A DNA stretch of 11,576 nucleotides from contig NZ_DATDMY010000196.1 of the NCBI RefSeq assembly GCF_036518555.1, positions 1-11,576 on the forward strand. The letters are read 5' to 3'. The position numbers and the translations under genes are program-made. This DNA is from Dokdonella_A sp036518555 (GTDB taxonomy: Bacteria > Pseudomonadota > Gammaproteobacteria > Xanthomonadales > Rhodanobacteraceae). A model generated the notes under the pieces. That model did not search any database. It was not told the DNA's origin and was given only the letters and a program-made list of their open reading frames with translations. Shown one piece after another: positions 1-7,532 of this stretch; positions within the stretch are counted from its first letter, which is position 1; every line of letters starts with the position of its first letter.

Positions 1-108
1 ATCGTCAGCATCGGCTCGGTGTACGGCTTCCACCCCGCGGTGGCGAACCTGGTGCCGCCGTCGATCCTCGTCGCGCTCGCGGTCGCCTACTTCCGCCGGC
101 ACGCCTGA
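1..108 (+). CDS. lptG: LptG-like LPS export permease, C-terminal end (5' truncated)
   Basis: The reading frame is open from base 1 and ends at TGA 106-108, giving the last 35 residues of a longer protein. The segment reads as a short periplasmic turn (SVYGFHPAVANLVPPS) followed by a hydrophobic helix (ILVALAVAYF) and a basic end (RRHA). This matches the C-terminus of LptF/LptG (YjgP/YjgQ) permeases, where a tyrosine-glycine-x-proline turn precedes the last transmembrane helix. It looks more like LptG than LptF. In that family the protein sits in the inner membrane with LptB and drives LPS extraction to the LptC/A/D bridge. Only the tail is visible, so the call rests on a short motif and on orientation. 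Another polytopic permease ending the same way is possible. Confidence 0.6.
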   Translation: MVSIGSVYGFHPAVANLVPPSILVALAVAYFRRHA

Positions 109-115
109 GCGCGCC

Positions 116-136
116 CGCCGGCCGCGGCGGCCGGCG
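116..136 (+). terminator. GC-rich hairpin just after the lptG-like stop
   Basis: A perfect 8 bp inverted repeat (CGCCGGCC / GGCCGGCG) with a 5-base loop starts 8 bases after the TGA at 106-108. The stem is entirely G-C and would be very stable in RNA. No T-run follows, so it is not a classical intrinsic terminator. It could still halt transcription, protect the 3' end of the upstream mRNA, or be a chance product of high GC. Confidence 0.35.
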
Positions 137-197
137 AACGGCGCCGGACAAGCCCAAAATGTGCGCCGATCGCCGCGGCGGTCGGCCCGGCGCGGTG

Positions 198-203
198 TAA
201 GAT
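198..203 (+). promoter_or_regulatory. possible -10 box for pilU (TAAGAT)
   Basis: TAAGAT matches four of six positions of the sigma-70 -10 consensus and stands out as a less GC-rich patch in the 134 bp gap before pilU. No recognisable -35 lies 16-18 bases upstream. The predicted transcript would have a leader of about 35 nt, which covers the pilU ribosome binding site. It is weak evidence by itself. It is offered because a hairpin separates the upstream gene from pilU. Confidence 0.25.
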
Positions 204-231
204 GAAGCGGCGCCGGTCGGAAATCCGGCTC

Positions 232-236
232 GGGGA
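232..236 (+). promoter_or_regulatory. ribosome binding site that decides the pilU start
   Basis: GGGGA lies six bases before ATG 243. It directly abuts the alternative in-frame ATG at 237, which is too close to be served by it. The next purine patch (GGAAA, 219-223) is 13 bases from 237, which is too far. The start at 243 is therefore preferred, shortening the protein by two residues. Confidence 0.5.
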
Positions 237-242
237 ATGGCC

Positions 243-1347
<1,105 letters not shown>

Positions 1348-1373
<26 letters not shown>

Positions 1374-2178
1374 CGCGTCCGACGTCGCAACCCGCCCGCC
1401 GAATCCGACCGAACTCGAACGCCTGCGCCGCGTCTGGGAGACGCTGGGGCGCGACGACCCGTTGTGGGCGGTGCTCTCGCAGGCCGACAAGCGCGGCCGT
1501 CGCTGGGACGCACGCGAGTTCCTCGCGACGGGGCGCCCCGAGATCGAGGCGCGGCTCGCCGCGCTCGGTGCGTCGGGCTACCCGCGCCGCCGCACGCTCG
1601 CACTGGATTTCGGCTGCGGCGCCGGCCGCCTCACGCGCTCGCTCGCCGCGTATTTCGAACGCGCCATCGGCATCGACGTGTCGTCGAGCATGGTCGACAC
1701 CGCCCGGCGCCTCAATGCCGACGTCGGCAACGTGGAGTTCCGCTGCAACGCCTCGCCGTGCCTGGAAGGCATCGCTGACGCGAGCGTGGATCTGGTGTTC
1801 TCGCACATCACTTTGCAGCACATTCCCGCAGCGCTCGCGGCCGGTTACATCGACGAGTTCTATCGCGTGCTCGCGCCGGGTGGCGTCGCGGCGTTCCAGT
1901 TCGTCGCCGGCGTCGACCGCAGCTGGCGCGGCAAGGTGTTCGAACACGTCCCCAACGTCGGCCTGAACCTCATGCGCCGCATCGCGTGGCGCCGCAGCGC
2001 GGTATTCGAGATGCACGCGCTGTCGGAACCCGAGCTCGCGCGCCGCCTGCTGGCGAGGCCCCACCTGCGACTCGTCGACGCGAGCGACGACGCCGCCGCG
2101 GGCAAGGGCTGGGTCGGCCGGCGCTGGGTCGTCGCGAACGATGCCGCGCGGGGCGACGGGAGCGGACGCGCGTGCTGA
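1348..2178 (+). CDS. class I SAM-dependent methyltransferase
   Basis: 276 residues with a Rossmann-type methyltransferase core. Motif I is LDFGCGAGR (86-94), the acidic end of strand 2 is GIDVSSSM (108-115), the post-II region ASVDLVFSHITLQHIP (145-160) carries the typical F-S-x-x-x-L-Q-H-I pattern, and YRVLAPGGVAAFQ (172-184) is the methyltransferase-11/UbiE-like LxPGG segment. The N-terminal 80 residues are charged, and a similar extension occurs in methyltransferases acting on sugars or small molecules. The substrate cannot be read from sequence. ATG 1348 has AGGGT six bases upstream and no better start follows before motif I, so the 26 bp overlap with pilU is probably real. The 3' end overlaps the sulfotransferase start by 7 bases. 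Coupling on both sides suggests a three-gene unit. A role in modifying a surface glycan or the pilus is inference only. Confidence 0.85.
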
Positions 2179-2819
2179 TCTCCGTGCACGTGCCGAAGAC
2201 CGCGGGCACGGCGTTCCGCGCGCAGCTGCAGCGTCATTTCGGCGATCGCCTGTACCTCGACTACGCCGATCGTCCGCTCGCTCCGGGCCACCTCTGGCGT
2301 CGGCTCGCGCATCCGACGCCGACGGCGGCGCATCTCGCGGGTTTCGCGTGCGTGCACGGTCATTTCGTCGCCGACAAGTACGACCGCCTCGGCGCGCGGG
2401 CCCGACTGGTCACATGGTTGCGGGATCCGGTCCAGCGGGTCGCGAGCCACTACCACTACTGGAAGCGCGTGCCCGATCCGCGCAACCCCGACTGCCGCCG
2501 GCTCCTGCGCGAAGACCTCGACATCGAGGCGTTCGCGGCGTTGCCGCGCATGCGCGATGTGGCGACGCGGTTCCTCGGCGGGTATCGGCCCGCGGACTTC
2601 TTCTTCCTCGGTCTCGTCGAGGAGATGGCCGAATCGCAACGGCGCCTCTACCGGCTCACCGGCATCGAATGGGTCGACGAGGCCGGCAACCGCAACGACG
2701 AGGCGACAGGCGGATACGAATTGTCCGCGGCCGCGCGAGCGCGGATCGCGGCGCTCAATGCGAACGACGCGCGCCTGTACGACGAGGCCCGCGCGTTGTT
2801 CGAGCGTTGCCGGTCCTGA
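2172..2819 (+). CDS. sulfotransferase family protein (PAPS-dependent)
   Basis: 215 residues from GTG 2172. The N-terminus ISVHVPKTAGTAFR (3-16) is the 5'-phosphosulfate binding loop (x-PKT-x-GT) of Sulfotransfer_2-type enzymes. RDPVQRVASHYHYW (84-97) is the 3'-phosphate binding segment (RDP-x-x-R-x-x-S-x-Y). The tail NANDARLYDEARALF (196-210) has the D-x-x-LY-x-x-A pattern common at the end of these enzymes. They transfer sulfate from PAPS, usually to a sugar hydroxyl. The frame stays open back to ATG 1986, but that would put 62 arginine-rich residues ahead of the phosphosulfate loop. GTG 2172 has GGGAG nine bases upstream and gives the usual short lead. The gene overlaps the methyltransferase by 7 bases, so translation is probably coupled. 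The acceptor is unknown. Confidence 0.8.
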   Translation: MLISVHVPKTAGTAFRAQLQRHFGDRLYLDYADRPLAPGHLWRRLAHPTPTAAHLAGFACVHGHFVADKYDRLGARARLVTWLRDPVQRVASHYHYWKRVPDPRNPDCRRLLREDLDIEAFAALPRMRDVATRFLGGYRPADFFFLGLVEEMAESQRRLYRLTGIEWVDEAGNRNDEATGGYELSAAARARIAALNANDARLYDEARALFERCRS

Positions 2820-2836
2820 CCGGTGCGCGCGGTCAG
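2816..2836. terminator. inverted repeat holding both convergent stop codons
   Basis: A perfect 7 bp stem (CTGACCG / CGGTCAG) with a 7-base loop spans the junction of the convergent sulfotransferase and lipoprotein genes. TGA 2817-2819 (plus) and TGA 2835-2833 (minus) sit at mirror positions in the two arms. The same fold can form in both transcripts, so it could act as a bidirectional terminator or 3'-end stabiliser. There is no T-tract on either side. An alternative overlapping repeat (CCGGTC, 2-base loop, GACCGG; 2810-2823) competes with it. Confidence 0.45.
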
Positions 2837-4503
2837 CGGGCGCCGAACACGACGCTTTCGCTGACCTCGACGCCTTCGGGCACGACCGCGATGCGCGCGT
2901 CGATATGGTCGAACCACTGCGCGTACAACGCATAGAGCTTGCGCTGCGTGTCGAACTGCTTGCGCGATTCGGGCGGCACAGCGCCGCCGAAGTGGTCGAT
3001 CGCGTCGGCGAACCTGGCATACGCCTCGCCGCGCAGGCGCATCGAGAACAGCGTGCCGTCGGCGACTGCAGGCGCGGCCATCGCGGCGGCCAGCCGCGGC
3101 GCCTCGTCCTTGCCGAAGGAAACGCCGATCGCGTTCGCCGTCATCGCGACGTCGAGGTCGAGCTTGCCGGCGAACTGCGGCGGCAATGCCGCCGCCGGGA
3201 TCGCCACGGGCTTGCCGTCGGGAGCGATCGCGACACCCGCGAGCGCGGGCGACGCCATCTGCGCGAGGCTCGCGATGAGCGCGGGATTGGTGCTGCCGAG
3301 GAGGAAGGCGCCCGCGACGTCGGGAAGGGCCGCGTCTCCCGCGGGCCATGCGAAGCGGCTGAGGGTCATGCGCGCGGCGCTGAGGTCGCCGAACGGCGGT
3401 GGAATCGTCTGCGCGAGCTTCGCCTTCGCGTCGGCCATGCCCTGGTTGATCGAGGCGAGCTCGGTGCAGCGGAAGGGGGCCTTGGCGACCGCGTCGGCCT
3501 GCGCAATGAGGAAGTCGCGCGCCTTCAGCACCGGCATCGCGAGCGCGAAATCGAGCAGCGCGGCGGCCGGCGCGTTGCCGGGCATCGGCGCGGCGAGCGC
3601 CGAAAGCGACTTCGCCAGCGCGGGATCGAGGTCGATGCGCGCGTGCATCGTCATGCGCTGGTCGTCGAGCGCGCTGTAGCCGAATGCGAGCCGCGGAGCT
3701 TTCGCCGCGAGCGCATCGATCTCCTCGCGGCACGTCGCGTCGGGCGCCTTGGCCGGGTCGCCCTCGGTGGCCTTGGCCGCGATACGCGCGACGAGGCGAC
3801 GCGTGTCGACCCAGCCGCTGCCGTAGGGCAGGTATCCGCGCGCCTTGTTGAAGTCGGCGAGCGCGTCGGCGGGAAGCGCCTGCGCCGGTCGGTCGAGGCC
3901 GAGCAGCTTGCGCTCGAGTGCTTCATCCGCGCCGCCGGGCGCGAACGCGACGACGAGATGGTTGCCTTCGATCGCGACCAGGCCGCGCGCCGCGTCGTTG
4001 CCGAACGTGCGCACGTCCTGCTCGCCGATGCGCATGGTTCCGAGGGCCTTGCCGGCCTTCTGCTCGATCCGCGCGACCATCGCGCGGAACGCGTCCGGAT
4101 CGGCGAGTTCGAGGCGCATCACCGGCAGCAGGTCGATGCCGTAAAGCGCCATCCGCGCCTTGGGGTCGAAACCGATCTCGCGCCACTGTTCCGGCGTGCT
4201 GCGCGCGCGCACTTCGTCGAGCACCGCCGCGAGCACCTTCGAGGCGTCGGCATCCGCCCCCGTCCTGCCGAGTTCGGCGAGCGTCTGGTCCATCATCTCG
4301 ACGAACAGCGGCCATGCGCCCTGCATCTGCGTGCGCCAGTGCGCGACGGCGCTGTCGGGCGCCGGCTCGACGTTCGCGAACAGGTACGGCGTATCGGCCG
4401 GGACGAACGCGAGCGGCACGCCCGTGTCGGCCTTCTTGCCGCAGCCGGCGACGGCGACGAGAACGGCGGCGAGCGCGGCGAGGCGCAGGAACCGTGTGCG
4501 CAT
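2833..4503 (-). CDS. predicted lipoprotein of unknown function
   Basis: 556 residues starting at ATG 4503. The first 21 residues are a lipoprotein signal peptide: basic MRTRFLR, a hydrophobic run, and lipobox VAGC (18-21). The residue after the cysteine is glycine rather than aspartate, so the outer membrane is the likely destination. GGGGAA lies seven bases before this ATG, and the longer reading frame from 4581 would bury the signal peptide, so I reject it. The mature protein is alanine-rich, begins with LAFVPADTPYLFANVEP (31-47), has no further membrane segment, and contains only two other cysteines (258, 346), which could pair in the periplasm. Segments such as LELADPDAFRAMVARIE (131-147) faintly resemble DUF3352-type proteins, but I cannot assign it. 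It follows pyrB by 31 bp, so it probably shares that transcript without an obvious functional link. Confidence 0.8.
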   Translation of the reverse strand: MRTRFLRLAALAAVLVAVAGCGKKADTGVPLAFVPADTPYLFANVEPAPDSAVAHWRTQMQGAWPLFVEMMDQTLAELGRTGADADASKVLAAVLDEVRARSTPEQWREIGFDPKARMALYGIDLLPVMRLELADPDAFRAMVARIEQKAGKALGTMRIGEQDVRTFGNDAARGLVAIEGNHLVVAFAPGGADEALERKLLGLDRPAQALPADALADFNKARGYLPYGSGWVDTRRLVARIAAKATEGDPAKAPDATCREEIDALAAKAPRLAFGYSALDDQRMTMHARIDLDPALAKSLSALAAPMPGNAPAAALLDFALAMPVLKARDFLIAQADAVAKAPFRCTELASINQGMADAKAKLAQTIPPPFGDLSAARMTLSRFAWPAGDAALPDVAGAFLLGSTNPALIASLAQMASPALAGVAIAPDGKPVAIPAAALPPQFAGKLDLDVAMTANAIGVSFGKDEAPRLAAAMAAPAVADGTLFSMRLRGEAYARFADAIDHFGGAVPPESRKQFDTQRKLYALYAQWFDHIDARIAVVPEGVEVSESVVFGAR

Positions 4504-4534
4504 GGAGGTGTTCCCCAGGAAGAGGGCCGCGAGT

Positions 4535-5485
4535 CTAGCAGGGCGGGGCGAGCAGTTCCGCGAGCACGGCCATGCGCGCATAGATGCCGTTCGCGACCTG
4601 TTCGAGGACGACCGACTGCGCGCCGTCGGCGACGTCCGGGGCGATCTCTATGCCGCGGTTCATCGGCCCCGGATGCATGACGATCGCGTCGCGCTTCGCC
4701 CGCGCCAGTCGAGCGCGATCGAGGCCGAAGCGCGCGAAGTACTCGCGTTCGTCGAGGCCGGGAAGGTGCTCAATGCGCTCCTTCTGGATGCGCAGCATGA
4801 CGACGACGTCGACGCCGTCGAGCGTCGCGTCGAGATCGCCGGAGAGGATGCAGCCGGGGAACTCGACCGCGTCGGGCAGCAGCGCGGTGGGCCCGCACAG
4901 GCGGATCTCCGCCGCTCCGAGCGCGCGCAACCCGTGCACGTCGGAGCGCGCGACGCGCGAGTGGCGGATGTCGCCGCAGATCGCCACCGTGAGGCCTTCG
5001 ATGCGACGCTTGTGGTCGCGGATCGTCAGCAGGTCGAGCAGGCCTTGGGTCGGGTGCGCCCGGTTGCCGTCGCCCGCGTTGAGGATCGACGCTCGCCGCG
5101 CATGCGCGGCGAGGCGGGCCGGCGTGCCGTTTTCCTTGTGGCGCACGACGAAGGCATCGGTGCCCATCGCCTCGAGCGTCGCGAGCGTGTCCTCGAGCGT
5201 TTCGCCCTTGCTCGTCGAGGAGCCGGCGATGTCGAAGTTCACGACGGTCGCGCCGAGGCGCCGCGCGGCGAGTTCGAAGCTCGTGCGCGTGCGCGTCGAG
5301 GCCTCGAAGAACAGGTTGACGATCGTGCGTCCGGCCAGCAGCGGCAGCGACGTCGCGCCGGCGCGGAACTCGTCGCGCAGCGACGCGGCACGGTCGAGCA
5401 GGCCCTCGATGCGAACGCGACCGAGGCCGTCGAGCGTGAGCAGGTGGCGCAGGCGGCCGTCGGCGCCGATGGACGGTTCGGGCAT
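4535..5485 (-). CDS. pyrB: PyrB, aspartate transcarbamoylase catalytic subunit
   Basis: Catalyses carbamoyl phosphate + aspartate to N-carbamoyl-aspartate, the committed step of pyrimidine synthesis, in the cytoplasm. The 316 residues carry the full set of family motifs: STRTRTS (63-69) for carbamoyl phosphate, SKGE (92-95) with the lysine reaching the neighbouring subunit, HPTQ (144-147), DIRHSRVARS (172-181), RIQKER (232-237) and HPGPMNRG (271-278). ATG 5485 is preceded by AGGAA with an eight-base spacing. The frame stays open to 5695 but that part only shadows ruvX. ruvX ends 19 bp upstream. In Pseudomonas the equivalent block has pyrR before pyrB and an inactive pyrC-like gene after it. 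Neither is present here, so assembly and regulation may differ. No pyrI is visible. Confidence 0.96.
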   Translation of the reverse strand: MPEPSIGADGRLRHLLTLDGLGRVRIEGLLDRAASLRDEFRAGATSLPLLAGRTIVNLFFEASTRTRTSFELAARRLGATVVNFDIAGSSTSKGETLEDTLATLEAMGTDAFVVRHKENGTPARLAAHARRASILNAGDGNRAHPTQGLLDLLTIRDHKRRIEGLTVAICGDIRHSRVARSDVHGLRALGAAEIRLCGPTALLPDAVEFPGCILSGDLDATLDGVDVVVMLRIQKERIEHLPGLDEREYFARFGLDRARLARAKRDAIVMHPGPMNRGIEIAPDVADGAQSVVLEQVANGIYARMAVLAELLAPPC

Positions 5486-5504
5486 CGTCGAAATTCCTCT
5501 CGGG

Positions 5505-5981
5505 TCAGTTCGCATGCGGCCCGGCACCCGCAGGGGCGCCGGCCAGCCAGTGTTCGAGGATGAGCTGCGCGGCGAGCGCGTCGATCGCCGCCGCGTCCTT
5601 GCGACGTGCCGTGCCGCTCGCGCGCTGCGCGGCGAAGCGGCGCGCCGCTTCGCGCGAGGTATTGCGTTCGTCGACGAGGTGCACCGGTTTCGCATAGCGC
5701 CCGCGCAACGTGTCGGCGAACGCCCGCGCGAGCCGGCTCATCGGTTGCTCGCCGCCGTCGAGCGCGAGCGGCAGGCCGACCACGAGATGATCGGGTCGCC
5801 AGTCGGCGACGAGCGCATCGACGCGAACCCAGTCGCCGGCAGCGATCGCGACGAGGGGGCGCGCGGTGGCGGAGATCGAATTGCCGACCGCGATGCCGAT
5901 CAGTCGCGTGCCGACGTCGAACGCAAGCGCGGTGCCGGAAAGGCGTGTTGCGCCGGACGGGTCCTCAGGCGTGTCCGGCAT
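5505..5981 (-). CDS. ruvX: RuvX/YqgF, Holliday-junction resolvase-like nuclease
   Basis: 158 residues of the YqgF/RuvX RNase H-like family, linked in other bacteria to processing of the pre-16S rRNA 5' end and possibly to junction resolution. Family marks are LAFDVGTRLIGIAVGN (19-34) with the first catalytic aspartate at 22, VVGLPLALDGG (67-77), VDERNTS (103-109) with glutamate 105, and KDAAAIDALAAQLIL (128-142) with aspartate 134, so the acidic triad is complete. The first 16 residues and the Ala/Gly/Pro tail are poorly conserved extensions. The start overlaps algH by 17 bases, and no Shine-Dalgarno sequence is visible ahead of ATG 5981, so translation is probably coupled to algH. No other start lies before the first catalytic motif. 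Confidence 0.93.
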   Translation of the reverse strand: MPDTPEDPSGATRLSGTALAFDVGTRLIGIAVGNSISATARPLVAIAAGDWVRVDALVADWRPDHLVVGLPLALDGGEQPMSRLARAFADTLRGRYAKPVHLVDERNTSREAARRFAAQRASGTARRKDAAAIDALAAQLILEHWLAGAPAGAGPHAN

Positions 5982-6528
5982 AGCTCGCGAGCTGGAACAG
6001 GTTCACTCCGACGAGACCCGCGGCGGCTTCCCAGCGCTCCTCGAGCGGCGTCTCGAACAGCACGCGTTCGTTCGCCGGCGCGGTCAGCCAGTGGTTCTCG
6101 TACAGCTCCTGCTCGAGCTGCCCCGGGCTCCAGCCCGAATACCCGAGCGTGACGACCGCGTGGCGCGGGCCCTTGCCGGCGGCGATCGCGATGAGGATGT
6201 CGCGCGAGGTGGTGACGGCGATGTCCTCGGAGATATGGAAGGAGGATTCCCAGTCGCCGCCGGGCGAGTGCAGCACGAAGCCGCGCTCGGGCTGCACCGG
6301 GCCGCCGATCAGTACGGGCGCGTCGACGACGTCGACGAGATCGGAGTGCATGTTCATCTGCGCGAGCACGTCGCCGAGCCGGTACTCGGACAGGCGGTTG
6401 ACCATGAGGCCCATGGCGCCATCCTCGCCGTGCTGGCACAGGAACGCGACGCCGCGCGCGAAGTTCGGGTCGCGCAAGGTCGGCATCGCGATCAGCAGCT
6501 GGTTGGTGAGCGGCGTGGTGTCGGCCAT
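5965..6528 (-). CDS. algH: AlgH/YqgE family protein (UPF0301)
   Basis: 187 residues from ATG 6528, the normal size of the YqgE/AlgH family. The typical opening LTNQLLIAMPTLRDPNFARG (7-26), GAMGLMVNRLSE (37-48), PVLIGGPVQPERGFVLHSP (71-89) and LGYSGWSPGQLEQEL (128-142) are all present. In Pseudomonas AlgH was described as a regulator affecting alginate, but the biochemical role of the family is not settled. The frame stays open upstream to 6669 but those codons encode nothing family-like. No Shine-Dalgarno sequence precedes ATG 6528. Instead TACAAT lies six bases upstream, suggesting a leaderless transcript. The 3' end overlaps ruvX, as commonly seen for this pair. Confidence 0.94.
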   Translation of the reverse strand: MADTTPLTNQLLIAMPTLRDPNFARGVAFLCQHGEDGAMGLMVNRLSEYRLGDVLAQMNMHSDLVDVVDAPVLIGGPVQPERGFVLHSPGGDWESSFHISEDIAVTTSRDILIAIAAGKGPRHAVVTLGYSGWSPGQLEQELYENHWLTAPANERVLFETPLEERWEAAAGLVGVNLFQLASYAGHA

Positions 6529-6671
6529 GGCGCGATTGTACGCGAGCCGCGCCGGCGGGCCTAAGGACGGGCTGAACGGAAAACGCGTTATCGCGGCCCA
6601 CGGGGGCGTCGCGGTGAACGCGTCGCAACCGCACTTCGCGGGGCCGTTCGCGCGGGCCCGCGATCGCAACC
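6529..6671. other. 143 bp tonB-algH intergenic region
   Basis: This is the only sizeable gap in the minus-strand operon. It holds the TACAAT box near its algH end, a perfect 12-base palindrome CGCGGGCCCGCG (6651-6662), and one arm of the hairpin over the tonB stop. No gene fits in it. It may separate algH-ruvX-pyrB from gshB-tonB expression. Confidence 0.5.
6535..6540 (-). promoter_or_regulatory. -10 box (TACAAT) for a possibly leaderless algH transcript
   Basis: TACAAT matches five of six positions of the sigma-70 -10 consensus and ends six bases before the algH ATG. Transcription starting about seven bases downstream would begin at the start codon itself. The expected -35 place (about 6558-6564) holds only a poor match (TTAGGC, 18 bp spacing). 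Support comes from the 143 bp gap after tonB and the missing Shine-Dalgarno sequence. One six-base match is modest evidence. Confidence 0.4.
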
Positions 6672-6683
6672 TCAGCGGTTGCG
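6665..6683 (-). terminator. small hairpin over the tonB stop codon
   Basis: A perfect 7 bp stem (CGCAACC / GGTTGCG) with a 5-base loop. On the minus strand the loop contains the TGA stop of the TonB gene. No T-run follows. It could be a weak 3'-end structure or a chance repeat. Confidence 0.25.
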
Positions 6684-7532
6684 CAGGATGTCCCCGGGCA
6701 GGAACTGCCAGGTGCGGCTGATGTAGAGCTCGTCGACCTGCTCCTTGCTCTCGGGCAGGGCCGGGAACGGCTCGGCGAGACGGACGATGCGGATCGCCGC
6801 ATCGTCGAGCACCTTGTGGCCGCTCGACTGGATCACGTCGATGCTCTTCACGTTGCCGCCGCGATCGAGGCCGACCGTGAGGACGAGCTGGCCGTGCAAC
6901 TGGCGGCGCCGCGCTTCGTCCGGGTAGTTGAGGTTGCCGATGCGCTCGATGCGCGCGACCCAGGCCCGCATATAGGCCGCGAACTCGTACTCCTGCGTGT
7001 TGGCCGAGATGTACTTTCGCTTGGGTCGCTTCGCGTACTGCTCGGACTCGTGCTGGATTTCCTGCGCGAGGCGCGCCATCTCGACCTTGCGCTGGTCGAT
7101 TTCGCGCTCGCTGCGATCCGGCTCGGGGTCGGTCTCCGGCGTCTGGCGGTCGGTCGCGATGCGATAGGTCGACGTGCGCCGGGTCAGCATTTCGGTCGGG
7201 CTCGGCGGCGTCGGCCGTGGCGCGCCGTCCTCGAGCGGAATCGGCGCGATGCCCGGGGTCGCCTTCGGCACGGGGCTCGACAGCGGCTGTGCCGGCCGGT
7301 GCGGCTTGTCCGCGTCGCCGCCGCCGCTGTTGCTCGCCTGCGCGATGAAGTCGGCCTTGTCCGGCTTCTCGCTGTTGGCCGACTGCACGAGGATCACGTC
7401 GAGCGAGGGCAGGCGCGGCGGCGCCTTCTCGAAATCGAACGTGATGCCGAGCGCGAGCACCGCATGCGCGATGGCGGAGAACAACAGGGTAACGCCGAGG
7501 CGATCGGCGCTGCCGGCGGTCGGGTCGGTCAT
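6672..7532 (-). CDS. tonB: TonB-like energy transducer
   Basis: 286 residues. An N-terminal membrane anchor (about 12-33) contains S19-A-I-A-H23, the same Ser-x3-His spacing that E. coli TonB needs to couple to ExbB/ExbD. A proline-containing periplasmic linker (about 76-140) and a charged stretch (141-175) follow. The C-terminal TonB domain is YPDEARRRQLHGQLVLTVGL (203-222) through AEPFPALP (253-260). It would span the periplasm and energise outer-membrane receptors. No exbB, exbD or receptor gene is nearby. The place next to gshB and pilG corresponds to Pseudomonas tonB3, which is needed for normal twitching motility. A pilus-related role here is inferred from that synteny. ATG 7532 overlaps the gshB stop as ATGA. 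A much longer open frame continues upstream to 8705 but is antisense-like shadow of gshB. Confidence 0.88.
   Translation of the reverse strand: MTDPTAGSADRLGVTLLFSAIAHAVLALGITFDFEKAPPRLPSLDVILVQSANSEKPDKADFIAQASNSGGGDADKPHRPAQPLSSPVPKATPGIAPIPLEDGAPRPTPPSPTEMLTRRTSTYRIATDRQTPETDPEPDRSEREIDQRKVEMARLAQEIQHESEQYAKRPKRKYISANTQEYEFAAYMRAWVARIERIGNLNYPDEARRRQLHGQLVLTVGLDRGGNVKSIDVIQSSGHKVLDDAAIRIVRLAEPFPALPESKEQVDELYISRTWQFLPGDILRNR

Noticed and set aside
1986..2171. Upstream extension of the sulfotransferase to ATG 1986
   Set aside because: It would add 62 arginine-rich residues over the methyltransferase, while GTG 2172 has a good ribosome binding site and gives the usual distance to the PAPS loop.
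4504..4581. Upstream extension of the lipoprotein to 4581
   Set aside because: It would place 26 residues ahead of a clear signal peptide and overlap the pyrB end.
2557..4680. 707-codon open frame on the plus strand opposite the lipoprotein gene
   Set aside because: The translation is highly arginine-rich with no domain, and the minus strand has a lipoprotein signal, a ribosome binding site and operon context.
4160..6152. Long plus-strand frames (4160-5563 and 4584-6152) opposite pyrB and ruvX
   Set aside because: Antisense shadows of well-recognised genes.
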